Shown in pieces: positions 43,249 to 52,075 of a DNA stretch of 64,000 nt. The translations under genes and the position numbers were made by a program. The stretch spans positions 124,001 through 188,000 of the forward strand of contig NZ_NJDE01000002.1 in NCBI RefSeq assembly GCF_002205895.1. Reading direction: 5' to 3'. Numbering within the stretch: position 1 is the stretch's first letter; every line of letters starts with the position of its first letter. Under the pieces are notes generated by a model. The model searched no databases and was not told the origin of the DNA. It saw only the letters and a program-made list of their open reading frames with translations. The DNA comes from Saccharibacillus sp. O23 (lineage in GTDB: Bacteria; Bacillota; Bacilli; Paenibacillales; Paenibacillaceae).

Positions 43249-44901
43249 ATGGGGGGATACAAAATGAAAAAAATGTGGGGCGGAGTTTCGCTGCTTATGG
43301 TAACGGCCCTGACGCTGTCGGCATGCGGAGGCGGCGACGCGAAAACTTCTGAAAGCGATTCCGGCAAGATGACGATTTCCGCGTTTATCAGTACGCCGAA
43401 CCAAGCGCCGACGGACGATAACCGCATTTACAAAAAGATCGAAGACGAACTCGGCGTCAAGCTGAACATGGAATTCTTGGTCGGCGATTTGCAGCAGAAA
43501 CTGGGCGTTATGATCGCGGGCGGCGATTACCCGGATCTGATCACGGCCGATACGAAATTGGTCGCGGCGGGCGCCGTGATTCCGCTCGAAGACTTGATCG
43601 AGAAGAACGCGCCGAACCTTAAGAAACACTACGAGAAATACTGGAACCAAATGAAAGACTCCAGCGACGGTCATATCTACTGGCTGCCGAACTACGGCGC
43701 TTACTCCGGCGAATTCCACAACAACAACTATAACGGACCGGCGTTCTGGATCCAGAAAGCGGTACTGGAAGACGCGGGTTACCCGACGCCGAAAACGTTG
43801 GAAGACTTTACGAAACTGATTCGCGATTACGCGGCCAAGAACCCGACGATCGACGGACAACCTACGATCGGATTCTCGACGCTGGCTTCCGACTGGCGGA
43901 CGTTCCCGCTGCTTAACCCGCCGGAACATTTGACGGGCCACCCGAACGACGGCGGCGTCGTCGTGGACAACGACGTAGCGACCGTATTCGCGGACAAAGA
44001 CATCTCGAAACGTTACTACAAAGAATTGAACGGCCTGTACAATGAAGGATTGTTCGATAAAGAAGCTTTCGTGCAGAACTACGACCAATATCTGGCGAAA
44101 CTTTCCTCGGGCCGCGTGCTCGGCATGTTCGACCAAAAATGGAACTTCCAACCGGCCGAAGATACGCTGATCTCTCAAGGCAAGATCGACCGCACGTATG
44201 TCGGCTTCCCGCTCACTTACGATTCGTCGATCAAAGACCACTATCTGGATCGTCCGGTCATCAACTTGAACAACGGCTTCGGTATCAGCAAAAACGCCAA
44301 AGACCCGGTCAAGATCATCAAGTTCCTCGATTCTTTGATGGACGAAAAGTATCAAAAACTGCTCAGCTGGGGCGAAGAAGGCGTGGATTACGTCGTCGAC
44401 GACAAAGGACGGTTCTCCCGCACGCCGGAACAGCGCAAGCAGCAAGAAGACCCGACTTGGAAACTGGCGAACCGCGCGGACGGATTCTACGGAGCCGCTC
44501 CTAAGACGCAAGGCACGTTCACGGACGGCAACGCGACGAGCGCCGGCGAGCAGCCGGAAGAGTTCTACGCCAGCTTGAAAGACGAAGACAAGAAACTGCT
44601 CGATACTTACGGCTTCAAAACATGGGCCGACTTCTTCTCGCCGGCTCCGGAGAACGCCGTGTATTATCCGGCTTGGCAGATCGACTTGGTCGAAGGCTCC
44701 GATGCTTCGGTAGCCAACAAACAAATGACCGATACTTCGCTCAAATTCCTGCCGCAGGCCGTTATGGCTCCGGACGGCAAGTTCGACTCGGTATGGAACG
44801 ATTACGTCGACGCGTTCGGCAAGATCAACGTCAAAGCGTACGAAGACCGCATCAACGAACAGATTCAATGGCGCATCAAGAACTGGGCTGTCGAAAAGTA
44901 A
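43249..44901 (+). CDS. Sugar-binding lipoprotein of the locus 2 ABC importer
   Basis: 550 residues, lipobox TLSAC with Cys26 for acylation. Mature part: MTISAFISTPNQAP, GVKLNMEFLVGD, YWLPNYGAYSGEF, DEKYQKLLSWGEEGVDYVVD; it is a long LplA/YtcQ-type solute-binding protein. AGGAGGT lies 10 bp upstream of ATG 43249; ATG 43264 with GGGGGG is the alternative. GH10 and GH43 genes downstream suggest xylo- or arabinoxylo-oligosaccharides as ligand. Codon use here favours strongly expressed codons (GAA, AAC, GGC, CCG), as expected of an abundant protein. Confidence 0.93.
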   Translation: MGGYKMKKMWGGVSLLMVTALTLSACGGGDAKTSESDSGKMTISAFISTPNQAPTDDNRIYKKIEDELGVKLNMEFLVGDLQQKLGVMIAGGDYPDLITADTKLVAAGAVIPLEDLIEKNAPNLKKHYEKYWNQMKDSSDGHIYWLPNYGAYSGEFHNNNYNGPAFWIQKAVLEDAGYPTPKTLEDFTKLIRDYAAKNPTIDGQPTIGFSTLASDWRTFPLLNPPEHLTGHPNDGGVVVDNDVATVFADKDISKRYYKELNGLYNEGLFDKEAFVQNYDQYLAKLSSGRVLGMFDQKWNFQPAEDTLISQGKIDRTYVGFPLTYDSSIKDHYLDRPVINLNNGFGISKNAKDPVKIIKFLDSLMDEKYQKLLSWGEEGVDYVVDDKGRFSRTPEQRKQQEDPTWKLANRADGFYGAAPKTQGTFTDGNATSAGEQPEEFYASLKDEDKKLLDTYGFKTWADFFSPAPENAVYYPAWQIDLVEGSDASVANKQMTDTSLKFLPQAVMAPDGKFDSVWNDYVDAFGKINVKAYEDRINEQIQWRIKNWAVEK

Positions 44902-44914
44902 AAAAGGCGTAACG

Positions 44915-44947
44915 GATCGGGGAGAGCGCTGGGCGTTTTCCCCGATC
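44915..44947 (+). terminator. Intercistronic hairpin between binding protein and permease
   Basis: GATCGGGG (44915-44922) pairs with CCCCGATC (44940-44947), followed by TTAAAT only. It probably protects the binding-protein message or causes partial termination. Confidence 0.5.
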
Positions 44948-44993
44948 TTAAATAGCCGATATAGGCCGAGAGGCCGGTTAGGGGGAGAGCACC

Positions 44994-45950
44994 ATGGCTA
45001 AAGCCATTTCGCGCAAGTCCGCTTCGGCGGATATGCCTAAGTCTTCGTTCATGAAGAAACTGCGTGGTCAGAAGCAGCTCATGTTCATGTCGCTTCCGAT
45101 CGTCGTTTATATTTTGGTTTTCTCGTACTACCCGATCTGGGGTTGGACGATGGCTTTCCAAGACTACAGTCCGGCCAAAGCCCTTTCGGAACAGAAATGG
45201 GTCGGATTCAAACATTTCGCTTTCTTGTTTACCGATGACGCGTTCCTTCGCGTGCTGCGCAATACGGTCGCGATGAGTTTGATCAACATGATTCTCGGCT
45301 TCGTGACCGCCATTTTGTTCGCGCTGCTGTTGAACGAGATCAAAGGACGCTTTTTCAAAAGAACGATTCAAACCGTTTCTTATCTGCCTCACTTCTTGTC
45401 GTGGATCATCGTAACGGGGATCGTCGCCACTTCGCTGTCCGTAGACGGCGGGATCATCAACGTGGTCCTGATGAAGCTCGGATTCATCAGCGAACCGATC
45501 ATGTGGCTCAGCATTCCGAAGTATTTCTGGGGCATCGTCGGCGCTTCCCACGTCTGGAAAGAACTCGGGTGGAACGCCATTATCTACTTGGCTGCCATTA
45601 CTTCGATCGACCCTTCGCAGTACGAAGCGGCCGAGATCGACGGAGCCAACCGGTATCACAAAATGATGTTCATCACGCTTCCGGGCATCAAGTCGATCGT
45701 CGTCATCCTGCTGATCATGAATATGGGTTGGATGCTGGAAGCCGGATTCGAAGTCCAATACCTGCTCGGCAACGGCGTCGTCGTAGACTGGTCGCAGACC
45801 ATCGACATCTTCGTGCTGAAATACGGTTTGCAGATCGGGAATTACTCGCTCGCGACCGCGGCCGGCATATTCAAAACGCTCGTCAGCATTACCTTGATCT
45901 TCGCCGCGAACTCGATCGCCAAACGTCTGGGCGAAGACCGGCTGATCTGA
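44994..45950 (+). CDS. Carbohydrate ABC transporter permease, LplB type (locus 2)
   Basis: 318 residues, six predicted membrane segments. EAA loop EAAEIDGANRYHKMMFITLP at about 208-227. The N-terminal QLMFMSLPIVVYILVFSYYP and WTMAFQDYSP are typical. AGGGGGAGA precedes the start. The partner permease follows 58 bp downstream. As in locus 1 there is no ATPase gene. Confidence 0.93.
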   Translation: MAKAISRKSASADMPKSSFMKKLRGQKQLMFMSLPIVVYILVFSYYPIWGWTMAFQDYSPAKALSEQKWVGFKHFAFLFTDDAFLRVLRNTVAMSLINMILGFVTAILFALLLNEIKGRFFKRTIQTVSYLPHFLSWIIVTGIVATSLSVDGGIINVVLMKLGFISEPIMWLSIPKYFWGIVGASHVWKELGWNAIIYLAAITSIDPSQYEAAEIDGANRYHKMMFITLPGIKSIVVILLIMNMGWMLEAGFEVQYLLGNGVVVDWSQTIDIFVLKYGLQIGNYSLATAAGIFKTLVSITLIFAANSIAKRLGEDRLI

Positions 45951-46008
45951 TGACTTGTCTCGTTATGATTCGGAGGCAAGACATAAGCATGAAGGAGGAC
46001 AATAAACG

Positions 46009-46914
46009 ATGAATACGAAAAAAATACGGGTAGAGCCGATTGTATTCCATACGCTGAACGGCTTGCTGATGATTGCCATCGCCGTAATCACGCTGTATCC
46101 GTTTCTCAATACGTTCGCCGTATCCATGAACGCCGGCAACGATACGATCCGGGGCGGCATTTACTTGTGGCCGCGAGTCTGGACCGATCAGAACTATCGT
46201 GCCGTATTCGCTAACGGCCACCTGCTGAACGCTTTCTGGATTTCGGTAGCCCGGACGGTCATCGCGACCGTGCTCAGTTTGTTCCTGACTTCCATGCTGG
46301 CGTACACGTTAAGCCGCAAAGATTACGTTCTGCGCAAGCCGATCACGATTCTGGTCGTGCTGACGATGTACTTCAGCGCCGGTCTGATTCCGACCTACTT
46401 CCTGATGAAAGACCTGCATTTGGTCGGCAATTTCTTGGTCTATATCGTTCCGGGCCTGATCAGTGCGTTCAACATGATCGTCATTCGGACTTATATCCAG
46501 ACGCTGCCGGAAGGGCTGATCGAATCGGCGAAGATCGACGGCGCCGGAGACTTCCGAACTTTTATCTCGATTATTCTTCCGCTCTGCCAGCCGGTACTGG
46601 CGACCGTCGCGCTGTTCGTGGCCGTCGGTCAATGGAACTCTTGGTTCGATACGTTCTTGTACGCTTCTTCCAAACAAAATCTGAGCACGCTGCAATTCGA
46701 GTTGATGAAGCTGCTGTCTTCCTCGATGAACTTGAACAGCAGTATCGCCAGCTCCAGCGGAGCCGATCCGTCGGCGGCCGCTCAGAACATGGTCACGCCG
46801 GTATCGATCCGCGCCGCGATCACGATCGTCGCTTCGGTGCCGATCCTCATGGTCTATCCGTTCATGCAGAAGTATTTCGTGCACGGCCTGCAATTGGGCA
46901 GCGTCAAAGAATAG
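46009..46914 (+). CDS. Carbohydrate ABC transporter permease, YtcP/LplC type (locus 2)
   Basis: 301 residues, six predicted membrane segments. EAA-type loop ESAKIDGAGDFRTFISIILP at about 178-197. LYPFLNTFAVSMNAGND and the C-terminal KYFVHGLQLGSVKE are family hallmarks. AAGGAGGAC lies 8 bp before the ATG. The xylanase gene follows after 19 bp, so both are in one operon. Confidence 0.93.
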   Translation: MNTKKIRVEPIVFHTLNGLLMIAIAVITLYPFLNTFAVSMNAGNDTIRGGIYLWPRVWTDQNYRAVFANGHLLNAFWISVARTVIATVLSLFLTSMLAYTLSRKDYVLRKPITILVVLTMYFSAGLIPTYFLMKDLHLVGNFLVYIVPGLISAFNMIVIRTYIQTLPEGLIESAKIDGAGDFRTFISIILPLCQPVLATVALFVAVGQWNSWFDTFLYASSKQNLSTLQFELMKLLSSSMNLNSSIASSSGADPSAAAQNMVTPVSIRAAITIVASVPILMVYPFMQKYFVHGLQLGSVKE

Positions 46915-46933
46915 AAAGGAGCAATCATCCGAT

Positions 46934-47938
46934 ATGAATACCGAAACGCCGTCCTTGTACGGAGCATACGCAGGCACTTTTAAGATCGGTGCCGCAGTCA
47001 GTACGCGAACCATCCGCCGCGAAGGCGATTTTATCGCGAAGCACTATAACAGCTTGACCGCCGAGAACCAGATGAAATTCGAAGAGATTCACCCGGAAGA
47101 AGGCCGTTACGATTTTGCGGCGGCCGACGAGATCGCGGAATTCGTCGGGAAGCACGGCATGGCCCTGCGCGGCCATACGCTGGTCTGGCACAATCAGACG
47201 CCGGACTGGGTATTCGAAGAAGCGGACGGCAGTCCGGCTTCGCGCGAGAAAGTGCTGGCGCGTCTGCGCGATCATGCGGCGGAAGTCATGACGCGCTACA
47301 AAGGCCGCATCTCCGCTTGGGACGTGGTAAACGAAGCGATCGAAGACAAGAGCGACGCTTACTTGCGCGAAACGAAATGGCTGTCGACCGTCGGCGAAGA
47401 TTATTTGGAGCAGGCTTTCCGGATCGCCCACGAGATCGATCCGGGCGCGCAGCTGTTCTACAACGATTACAACGAGACCGATCCGGTCAAACGCGACAAG
47501 ATCCATCGGCTGGTCCGTTCGCTGCTCGAAGCGGGCGCGCCTGTTCACGGCATCGGCATGCAGGGGCATTGGAACCTGTACGGCCCTTCGATCGAAGAGA
47601 TCCGCGAAGCGATCGAATTGTACGCTTCGCTCGGCGTCCGGCTGCATGTGACGGAACTTGATCTTTCCGCTTTCCGCTTCGACGATCAGCGCAAAGACCT
47701 GCTGGAACCGACGCAGGAAATGCAAGATCTGTTGACCGAACGTTACGAAGCGATCTTCCGCTTGTTCCGCGAATATCGTTCGGCGATCGACTCGGTGACT
47801 TTCTGGGGCGTCGCCGACAGCGGAACTTGGCTGGACGGATTCCCGGTGCGCGGCCGCCTCAACTGGCCGCTGCCGTTCGACCGTCAACTGCAGCCGAAAC
47901 CGGCATTCTGGAGCATTCTCGATCAGGCGCGCGTCTGA
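46934..47938 (+). CDS. Intracellular GH10 endo-beta-1,4-xylanase
   Basis: 334 residues, a lone GH10 barrel with no signal peptide and no binding module. The acid/base is Glu134 (WDVVNEAI) and the nucleophile Glu241 (LHVTELDL). Substrate-site features HTLVWHNQTPDW and GIGMQGHWN are intact. Intracellular GH10 enzymes shorten imported xylo-oligosaccharides, including aldouronic-acid-substituted ones, rather than polymeric xylan. GAAAGGAG lies 11 bp before ATG 46934. A GH43 gene follows. Confidence 0.94.
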   Translation: MNTETPSLYGAYAGTFKIGAAVSTRTIRREGDFIAKHYNSLTAENQMKFEEIHPEEGRYDFAAADEIAEFVGKHGMALRGHTLVWHNQTPDWVFEEADGSPASREKVLARLRDHAAEVMTRYKGRISAWDVVNEAIEDKSDAYLRETKWLSTVGEDYLEQAFRIAHEIDPGAQLFYNDYNETDPVKRDKIHRLVRSLLEAGAPVHGIGMQGHWNLYGPSIEEIREAIELYASLGVRLHVTELDLSAFRFDDQRKDLLEPTQEMQDLLTERYEAIFRLFREYRSAIDSVTFWGVADSGTWLDGFPVRGRLNWPLPFDRQLQPKPAFWSILDQARV

Positions 47939-47988
47939 TCGGGACTCGTTAGAACTTTATCCTATTTGTCCCGTAAAGGAGCGCATCG

Positions 47989-48978
47989 ATGACTACCAAA
48001 TTCAACGAGCCTATCGTCAATCATATTTATACGGCAGACCCTTCCGCTCACGTATTCGAGGGCAAACTGTACATCTATCCTTCGCACGATCTGGATCACG
48101 ACGAACCGAGCAACGATAACGGCGACCAATACAAGATGGAAGATTATCACGTGCTGTCGCTGGACGGAATCGGAGCGGAAGCGGTCGATCACGGCGAAGC
48201 GCTGCATGTGCGCGACGTGCCGTGGGCTTCCGTTCAGATGTGGGCGCCGGACGCCGCGTACAAGAACGGCAAATATTATCTGATTTTCCCGGCGCGCGAT
48301 CATGAAGGCATCTTCCGGATCGGAGTCGCTTCGTCGGATTCGCCGGCCGGACCGTTCCAAGCGGAACCGAATTATCTCGAAGGCAGCTACAGCATCGATC
48401 CTGCCGTGCTGGTCGACGACGATAACGAAGCGTATATGTATTTCGGCGGATTGTGGGGAGGCCAGCTCGAGAAATGGCAGAGCGGAAGCTACGAAGCGGA
48501 TCGGACGGAAGGTCCGGCGGCCGACGCGCCGGCGATCGGCCCGCGCGTCGCGAAAATGAGCGAAGACATGCTGTCGCTCGCCGAAGAACCGAAAGAGATC
48601 TCGATCGTCGACGAAGAAGGCAATCCGATTCTCGCAGGCGACGAAGACCGACGTTATTTCGAAGGTCCGTGGGTTCATAAGTACCGCGGCCTGTATTACT
48701 TGTCGTATTCCACGGGCACGACCCACAAATTAGTCTACGCGGTAAGTCCGAATCCGCAAGGTCCGTTCGTGTTCAAAGGCGTGATCTTGACGCCGGTCGT
48801 CGGATGGACGACCCACCATTCGATCGTCGAATTCGACGGCAAATGGTATCTGTTCTATCACGACAGCTCGCTGTCCGGCGGCGTCAACCATAAGCGCTGC
48901 GTGAAATACACGGAGCTGCATTACAACGAAGACGGCACGATCCGGACGATTCATCCGTATGCCGAAGTGGAAGCTTAA
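47989..48978 (+). CDS. Glycoside hydrolase family 43, intracellular (beta-xylosidase/arabinofuranosidase)
   Basis: 329 residues, a bare five-bladed propeller without signal peptide. GH43 triad regions: ADPSAHVFEGKLYIYPSHD, SIDPAVLVDDDNEAYMY and YFEGPWVHKYRGLYYLSYS. The compact length and HDLDHDEPSND insert resemble GH43 beta-xylosidases with arabinofuranosidase side activity. AAAGGAG lies 7 bp before the ATG. It ends the locus 2 operon at a strong terminator and would act on products of the GH10 enzyme. Confidence 0.92.
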   Translation: MTTKFNEPIVNHIYTADPSAHVFEGKLYIYPSHDLDHDEPSNDNGDQYKMEDYHVLSLDGIGAEAVDHGEALHVRDVPWASVQMWAPDAAYKNGKYYLIFPARDHEGIFRIGVASSDSPAGPFQAEPNYLEGSYSIDPAVLVDDDNEAYMYFGGLWGGQLEKWQSGSYEADRTEGPAADAPAIGPRVAKMSEDMLSLAEEPKEISIVDEEGNPILAGDEDRRYFEGPWVHKYRGLYYLSYSTGTTHKLVYAVSPNPQGPFVFKGVILTPVVGWTTHHSIVEFDGKWYLFYHDSSLSGGVNHKRCVKYTELHYNEDGTIRTIHPYAEVEA

Positions 48979-48985
48979 GACTCGT

Positions 48986-49018
48986 AAGTCCGCCGCAGTG
49001 TACGCGGCGGACTTTTTT
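48986..49018 (+). terminator. Rho-independent terminator of the locus 2 operon
   Basis: AAGTCCGCCGC (48986-48996) pairs with GCGGCGGACTT (49004-49014), loop of 7, then a run of six T. Confidence 0.92.
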
Positions 49019-49077
49019 GATGACCGAACGCCATCACACATGATCGCGAAGTCCATTCGCGCAAGCAGGAGGTTCTT

Positions 49078-50655
49078 ATGACCGCTCATTCGTCTATTTC
49101 CGGTTCGCGTAAAGCCGCGTATGCCAATCCCGTTCTTTCCGGTTTCTATCCCGATCCCAGCGTCGTCCGCGCCGGAGAATATTATTATCTGATTACCAGT
49201 TCGTTCGAATATTTCCCCGGCGTCCCGATCTTCCGCAGCCGCGATCTGTTCCGCTGGGAACCGATCGGACATGTCTTGACCCGGCGTTCTCAGATCGATC
49301 TGAGAGAACGCGCGAGTTCGAGCGGCGTTTACGCTTCGACGATCCGTTACCATGCGGGCCGCTTCTATATGATCACGACGGACGTCAGAGGCATCGGCAA
49401 TTTCTACGTGACGGCCGAGCAGGCGGAAGGACCGTGGTCCGATCCGATTCGGCTTCCTTACGGAAACATCGACCCGTCCTTATTCTTCGACGACGACGGC
49501 CGGGCTTACGTGACGTCGCAGAACGGCGAAGGTTACGATTCGCATATCATCCAATACGAGATCGATCCGTCCGACGGCACGATCCTTTGCGAGCCGAAGG
49601 TCATCTGGCGCGGCGACGACGGGCCGTGGCTCGAAGGGCCGCATCTCTACAAGATTCGCGGGCGCTATTATCTGACGGCCGCTTCGGGAGGGACTTCCTT
49701 CGATCATCGGCAGCTCGTCGCGAGAAGCGACAGCCCTTACGGTCCGTTCGAAGACAAACCGGAGCCTATTCTCACCCATAGAGGACTCAAAGACCATCCG
49801 GTCCAGTGTCTGGGCCATGCCGATCTGATCGAAGGGCTGGACGGCCGTTGGTGGAGCGTGTTTCTCGGTATGCGTCCGATCGAAGGCGAATATTCGACGC
49901 TCGGGCGGGAAACCTTTCTTGCTCCCGTGCGTTGGACCGAAGACGGATGGCCCGAGATCGATATCAACGAAGGCACCGTTACCGAAGGGGACTTCGATGC
50001 GGCCGGTTCGCCGGTGCGGATAGCGAACGATCTCATGAGCAAAAAAGAGAGCGATCGGGGTTCTGCGGTTTACGAGAGCGGATTCGGACCGGAATGGTCT
50101 TTTCTGAGAGACTTCGACGCTTCGCGTTATATATGGAACAAACATAAGGGAGGCGTAACGGTCATCGGCAGCGCGTATTCGCTCGACGACGAAGCGCCCG
50201 CGGTCTTCGCCTGCCTGCGTCAACGGCATAAACGGATGGAATTGTCGGCCGTCCTCGACTATCGGCCGCAGGCCGAAGACGAACGGGCGGGCTTGGCCGC
50301 GCGTTTGAATCAGAGGGCATACTTTTTCGCGGGCCTGGCCAAGCTGGACGGCCGCCGCGTTTTGCTGGTCGAATTCCGAAACGGCGAGCACAAGGAACGA
50401 AAGGTCATCATGGATCTGTCTCAAGAAGGCGAAATTTCTTTGAGGCTCTTTGCCGACGAGAAAGGATACGGCGCAGCCTATTCCGAAGACGGAGCGCATT
50501 GGACCGATGCGGGCCTTCCGGCTCCGGTGTCGGCCCTTTCTCCCGAAACGAACGGCGGATTCACCGGCGTCTGCGTCGGATTGCATGCCTGCGGCGTCGA
50601 AGAAGACGCGCAGCCGGCTTTTTACCGTTCCGTCATTTATTCGTTTACCTGCTAG
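49078..50655 (+). CDS. GH43 beta-xylosidase with C-terminal beta-sandwich
   Basis: 525 residues, no signal peptide. Catalytic regions: base Asp in GFYPDPSVVRAGEYYY, second Asp in NIDPSLFFDDDGRAYV, acid Glu in WLEGPHLYKIRGRYYL. The C-terminal ~190 residues form the GH43_C2 jelly roll that closes the active site of XynB-type beta-xylosidases (RQRHKRMELSAVLDY, ARLNQRAYFFAGLAKLDG). It converts xylo-oligosaccharides to xylose. AGGAGGT is 5 bp from the ATG. A terminator separates it from the preceding GH43 gene, so it has its own, unidentified promoter in 49019-49077. Confidence 0.93.
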   Translation: MTAHSSISGSRKAAYANPVLSGFYPDPSVVRAGEYYYLITSSFEYFPGVPIFRSRDLFRWEPIGHVLTRRSQIDLRERASSSGVYASTIRYHAGRFYMITTDVRGIGNFYVTAEQAEGPWSDPIRLPYGNIDPSLFFDDDGRAYVTSQNGEGYDSHIIQYEIDPSDGTILCEPKVIWRGDDGPWLEGPHLYKIRGRYYLTAASGGTSFDHRQLVARSDSPYGPFEDKPEPILTHRGLKDHPVQCLGHADLIEGLDGRWWSVFLGMRPIEGEYSTLGRETFLAPVRWTEDGWPEIDINEGTVTEGDFDAAGSPVRIANDLMSKKESDRGSAVYESGFGPEWSFLRDFDASRYIWNKHKGGVTVIGSAYSLDDEAPAVFACLRQRHKRMELSAVLDYRPQAEDERAGLAARLNQRAYFFAGLAKLDGRRVLLVEFRNGEHKERKVIMDLSQEGEISLRLFADEKGYGAAYSEDGAHWTDAGLPAPVSALSPETNGGFTGVCVGLHACGVEEDAQPAFYRSVIYSFTC

Positions 50656-50807
50656 ATTTTCTCGTTCCGCTCAAATTCGAATCCTTTTCTTGATTTCAAT
50701 ACGCGATTTGTAAGCATTCGCAGAAAGCCGCATCGGAAGCTTAAGCTCGCGAATTTCTTTCAAAATCGGCTCGTTTATACCGCCTAAGTAACTTTCTCGG
50801 CACTCTG

Positions 50808-50836
50808 AACGCCCGCGACGATGCGGGCGTTTTTTT
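50808..50836 (+). terminator. Rho-independent terminator upstream of the pst operon
   Basis: AACGCCCGC (50808-50816), loop GACGAT, GCGGGCGTT (50823-50831), then seven T. It probably ends the GH43 transcript. Confidence 0.85.
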
Positions 50837-50902
50837 GTTTTGGGCCTATTTTCGAACGCGCGGAAGTGTCGATAAACGAATTCTTGCTGCCTCGCTTCAT
50901 AT

Positions 50903-50956
50903 TTTACATTCGTTTTACAAAACGAGTGTTTTGCGTTAATTTTCGAATCCTACAAT
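50903..50956 (+). promoter_or_regulatory. Pho-box promoter of pstSCAB
   Basis: TTTACA occurs at 50903-50908 and 50914-50919, 11 bp apart, the arrangement bound by PhoP. ACGAGTGTTTTG follows at 50922, a motif also present before the lipoteichoic-acid-synthase-like gene. TACAAT (50951-50956) is the -10, and no -35 is recognisable, as expected of an activator-dependent promoter. Confidence 0.7.
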
Positions 50957-51040
50957 GAGTACTGTAAAGCGGCGCGGACAACTCGGACAGAGAGAAGACG
51001 ACCGCAATCGTATGAATCCACTAGGAGGGTCTAACCAGAC

Positions 51041-51991
51041 ATGAAATCGAAAAAAACGTTATTCGGAGCTTTGACACTTTCCGCTATGCTCGCACTTACG
51101 GCTTGCGGCAACAACGGAAGCACTACCGCATCGGGCAGCACGGAACCGGCTGCGACGGGAACGACGACGCCGGCAGCTACGGAACAGCCTGCAGACGCGA
51201 AAGTATCGGGCGAAATCTTGGCAGTCGGATCGACGGCTCTGCAGCCGCTGGTCGATCAAGTGGGTCAAAAGTTCATGGGCGATAACGGAGACGTTACCGT
51301 ACAAGTACAAGGCGGAGGCAGCGGTACGGGCCTGACGCAAGTATCCGAAGGCGCGGCAAATATCGGCAACTCCGACGTATTCGCGGAAGAGAAGTTGGAC
51401 GCGGACAAAGCGAAAGAACTGGTTGACCATCAAGTCGCGGTTGTCGCGATGGCAAGCGTCGTAAACAAAGACACGGGCGTAACGAACCTGACCAAGCAGC
51501 AGCTGGTCGACATCTTCAAAGGCAAAATCACGAACTGGAAAGACGTAGGCGGCGCGGATCAGAAGATCACGATCGTTAACCGTCCGAGCAGCTCGGGCAC
51601 GCGCGCTACTTTCGAGAAATTCGCTCTGGGCGAAAAAGTCGAAAACGTAGCCGGTTCGATCGAACAGGATTCCTCGGGTACGGTTAAACAAATCGTGGCC
51701 GACACGAAAGGCGCGATCGGTTACTTGGCTTTCTCGTACCTGGACGACACGGTTACCGCTCTGAGCTACGACGGCGTAGAGCCGACGGAAGCGAACGTGC
51801 AAGACGGCAAATACCCGATCTGGGCTTACGAGCACATGTACACGAAGGGCGAGCCTGACGGCGCGACGAAAGCTTTCCTCGATTACTTCATGTCGGAAGA
51901 AGTACAGCAAGCCGACGTAACCGAACTGGGTTACATTCCGGTATCCAGCATGAAAGTAAAACGCGACGCGGAAGGCAAAGTCATTCAATAA
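51041..51991 (+). CDS. pstS: Phosphate-binding lipoprotein PstS
   Basis: 316 residues. Signal peptide with lipobox LTAC and acylated Cys22, then a Thr/Ala/Pro-rich tether (~23-55). The phosphate-binding fold follows (ILAVGSTALQPLVDQ, GGGSGTGLTQVSEG, IVNRPSSSGTRATFEKF, SSGTVKQIVADTKGAIGYLA). Ser, Thr and Arg of the SSGTR motif contact phosphate in the family. It captures phosphate outside the membrane for PstCAB. AGGAGGG lies 10 bp before the ATG. A hairpin follows, which may keep pstS expression above pstCAB. Confidence 0.97.
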   Translation: MKSKKTLFGALTLSAMLALTACGNNGSTTASGSTEPAATGTTTPAATEQPADAKVSGEILAVGSTALQPLVDQVGQKFMGDNGDVTVQVQGGGSGTGLTQVSEGAANIGNSDVFAEEKLDADKAKELVDHQVAVVAMASVVNKDTGVTNLTKQQLVDIFKGKITNWKDVGGADQKITIVNRPSSSGTRATFEKFALGEKVENVAGSIEQDSSGTVKQIVADTKGAIGYLAFSYLDDTVTALSYDGVEPTEANVQDGKYPIWAYEHMYTKGEPDGATKAFLDYFMSEEVQQADVTELGYIPVSSMKVKRDAEGKVIQ

Positions 51992-52015
51992 TCGACTTCT
52001 TGCACCGGCAACAAA

Positions 52016-52036
52016 AGAGGCGGGGTCTCCGCCTCT
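52016..52036 (+). terminator. Attenuating hairpin between pstS and pstC
   Basis: AGAGGCGG (52016-52023) pairs with CCGCCTCT (52029-52036) around GGTCT, followed by ATTTG. With only a short T-run, partial read-through is expected. Confidence 0.6.
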
Positions 52037-52075
52037 ATTTGCGCGTTTATTAACGAATGGAGAGGGTAACCACTT

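Larger units (their letters stand above)
50656..51040. other. 385-bp gene-free interval before pstS
   Basis: It contains a terminator (50808-50836) and the Pho-type promoter (50903-50956). The AT-rich stretch 50656-50790 shows no frame with a binding site and nothing I recognise. Confidence 0.7.

Noticed and set aside
50714-50730. cre-like TGTAAGCATTCGCA
   Set aside because: The central CG required by CcpA is missing, and it lies in an apparent 3' untranslated region.
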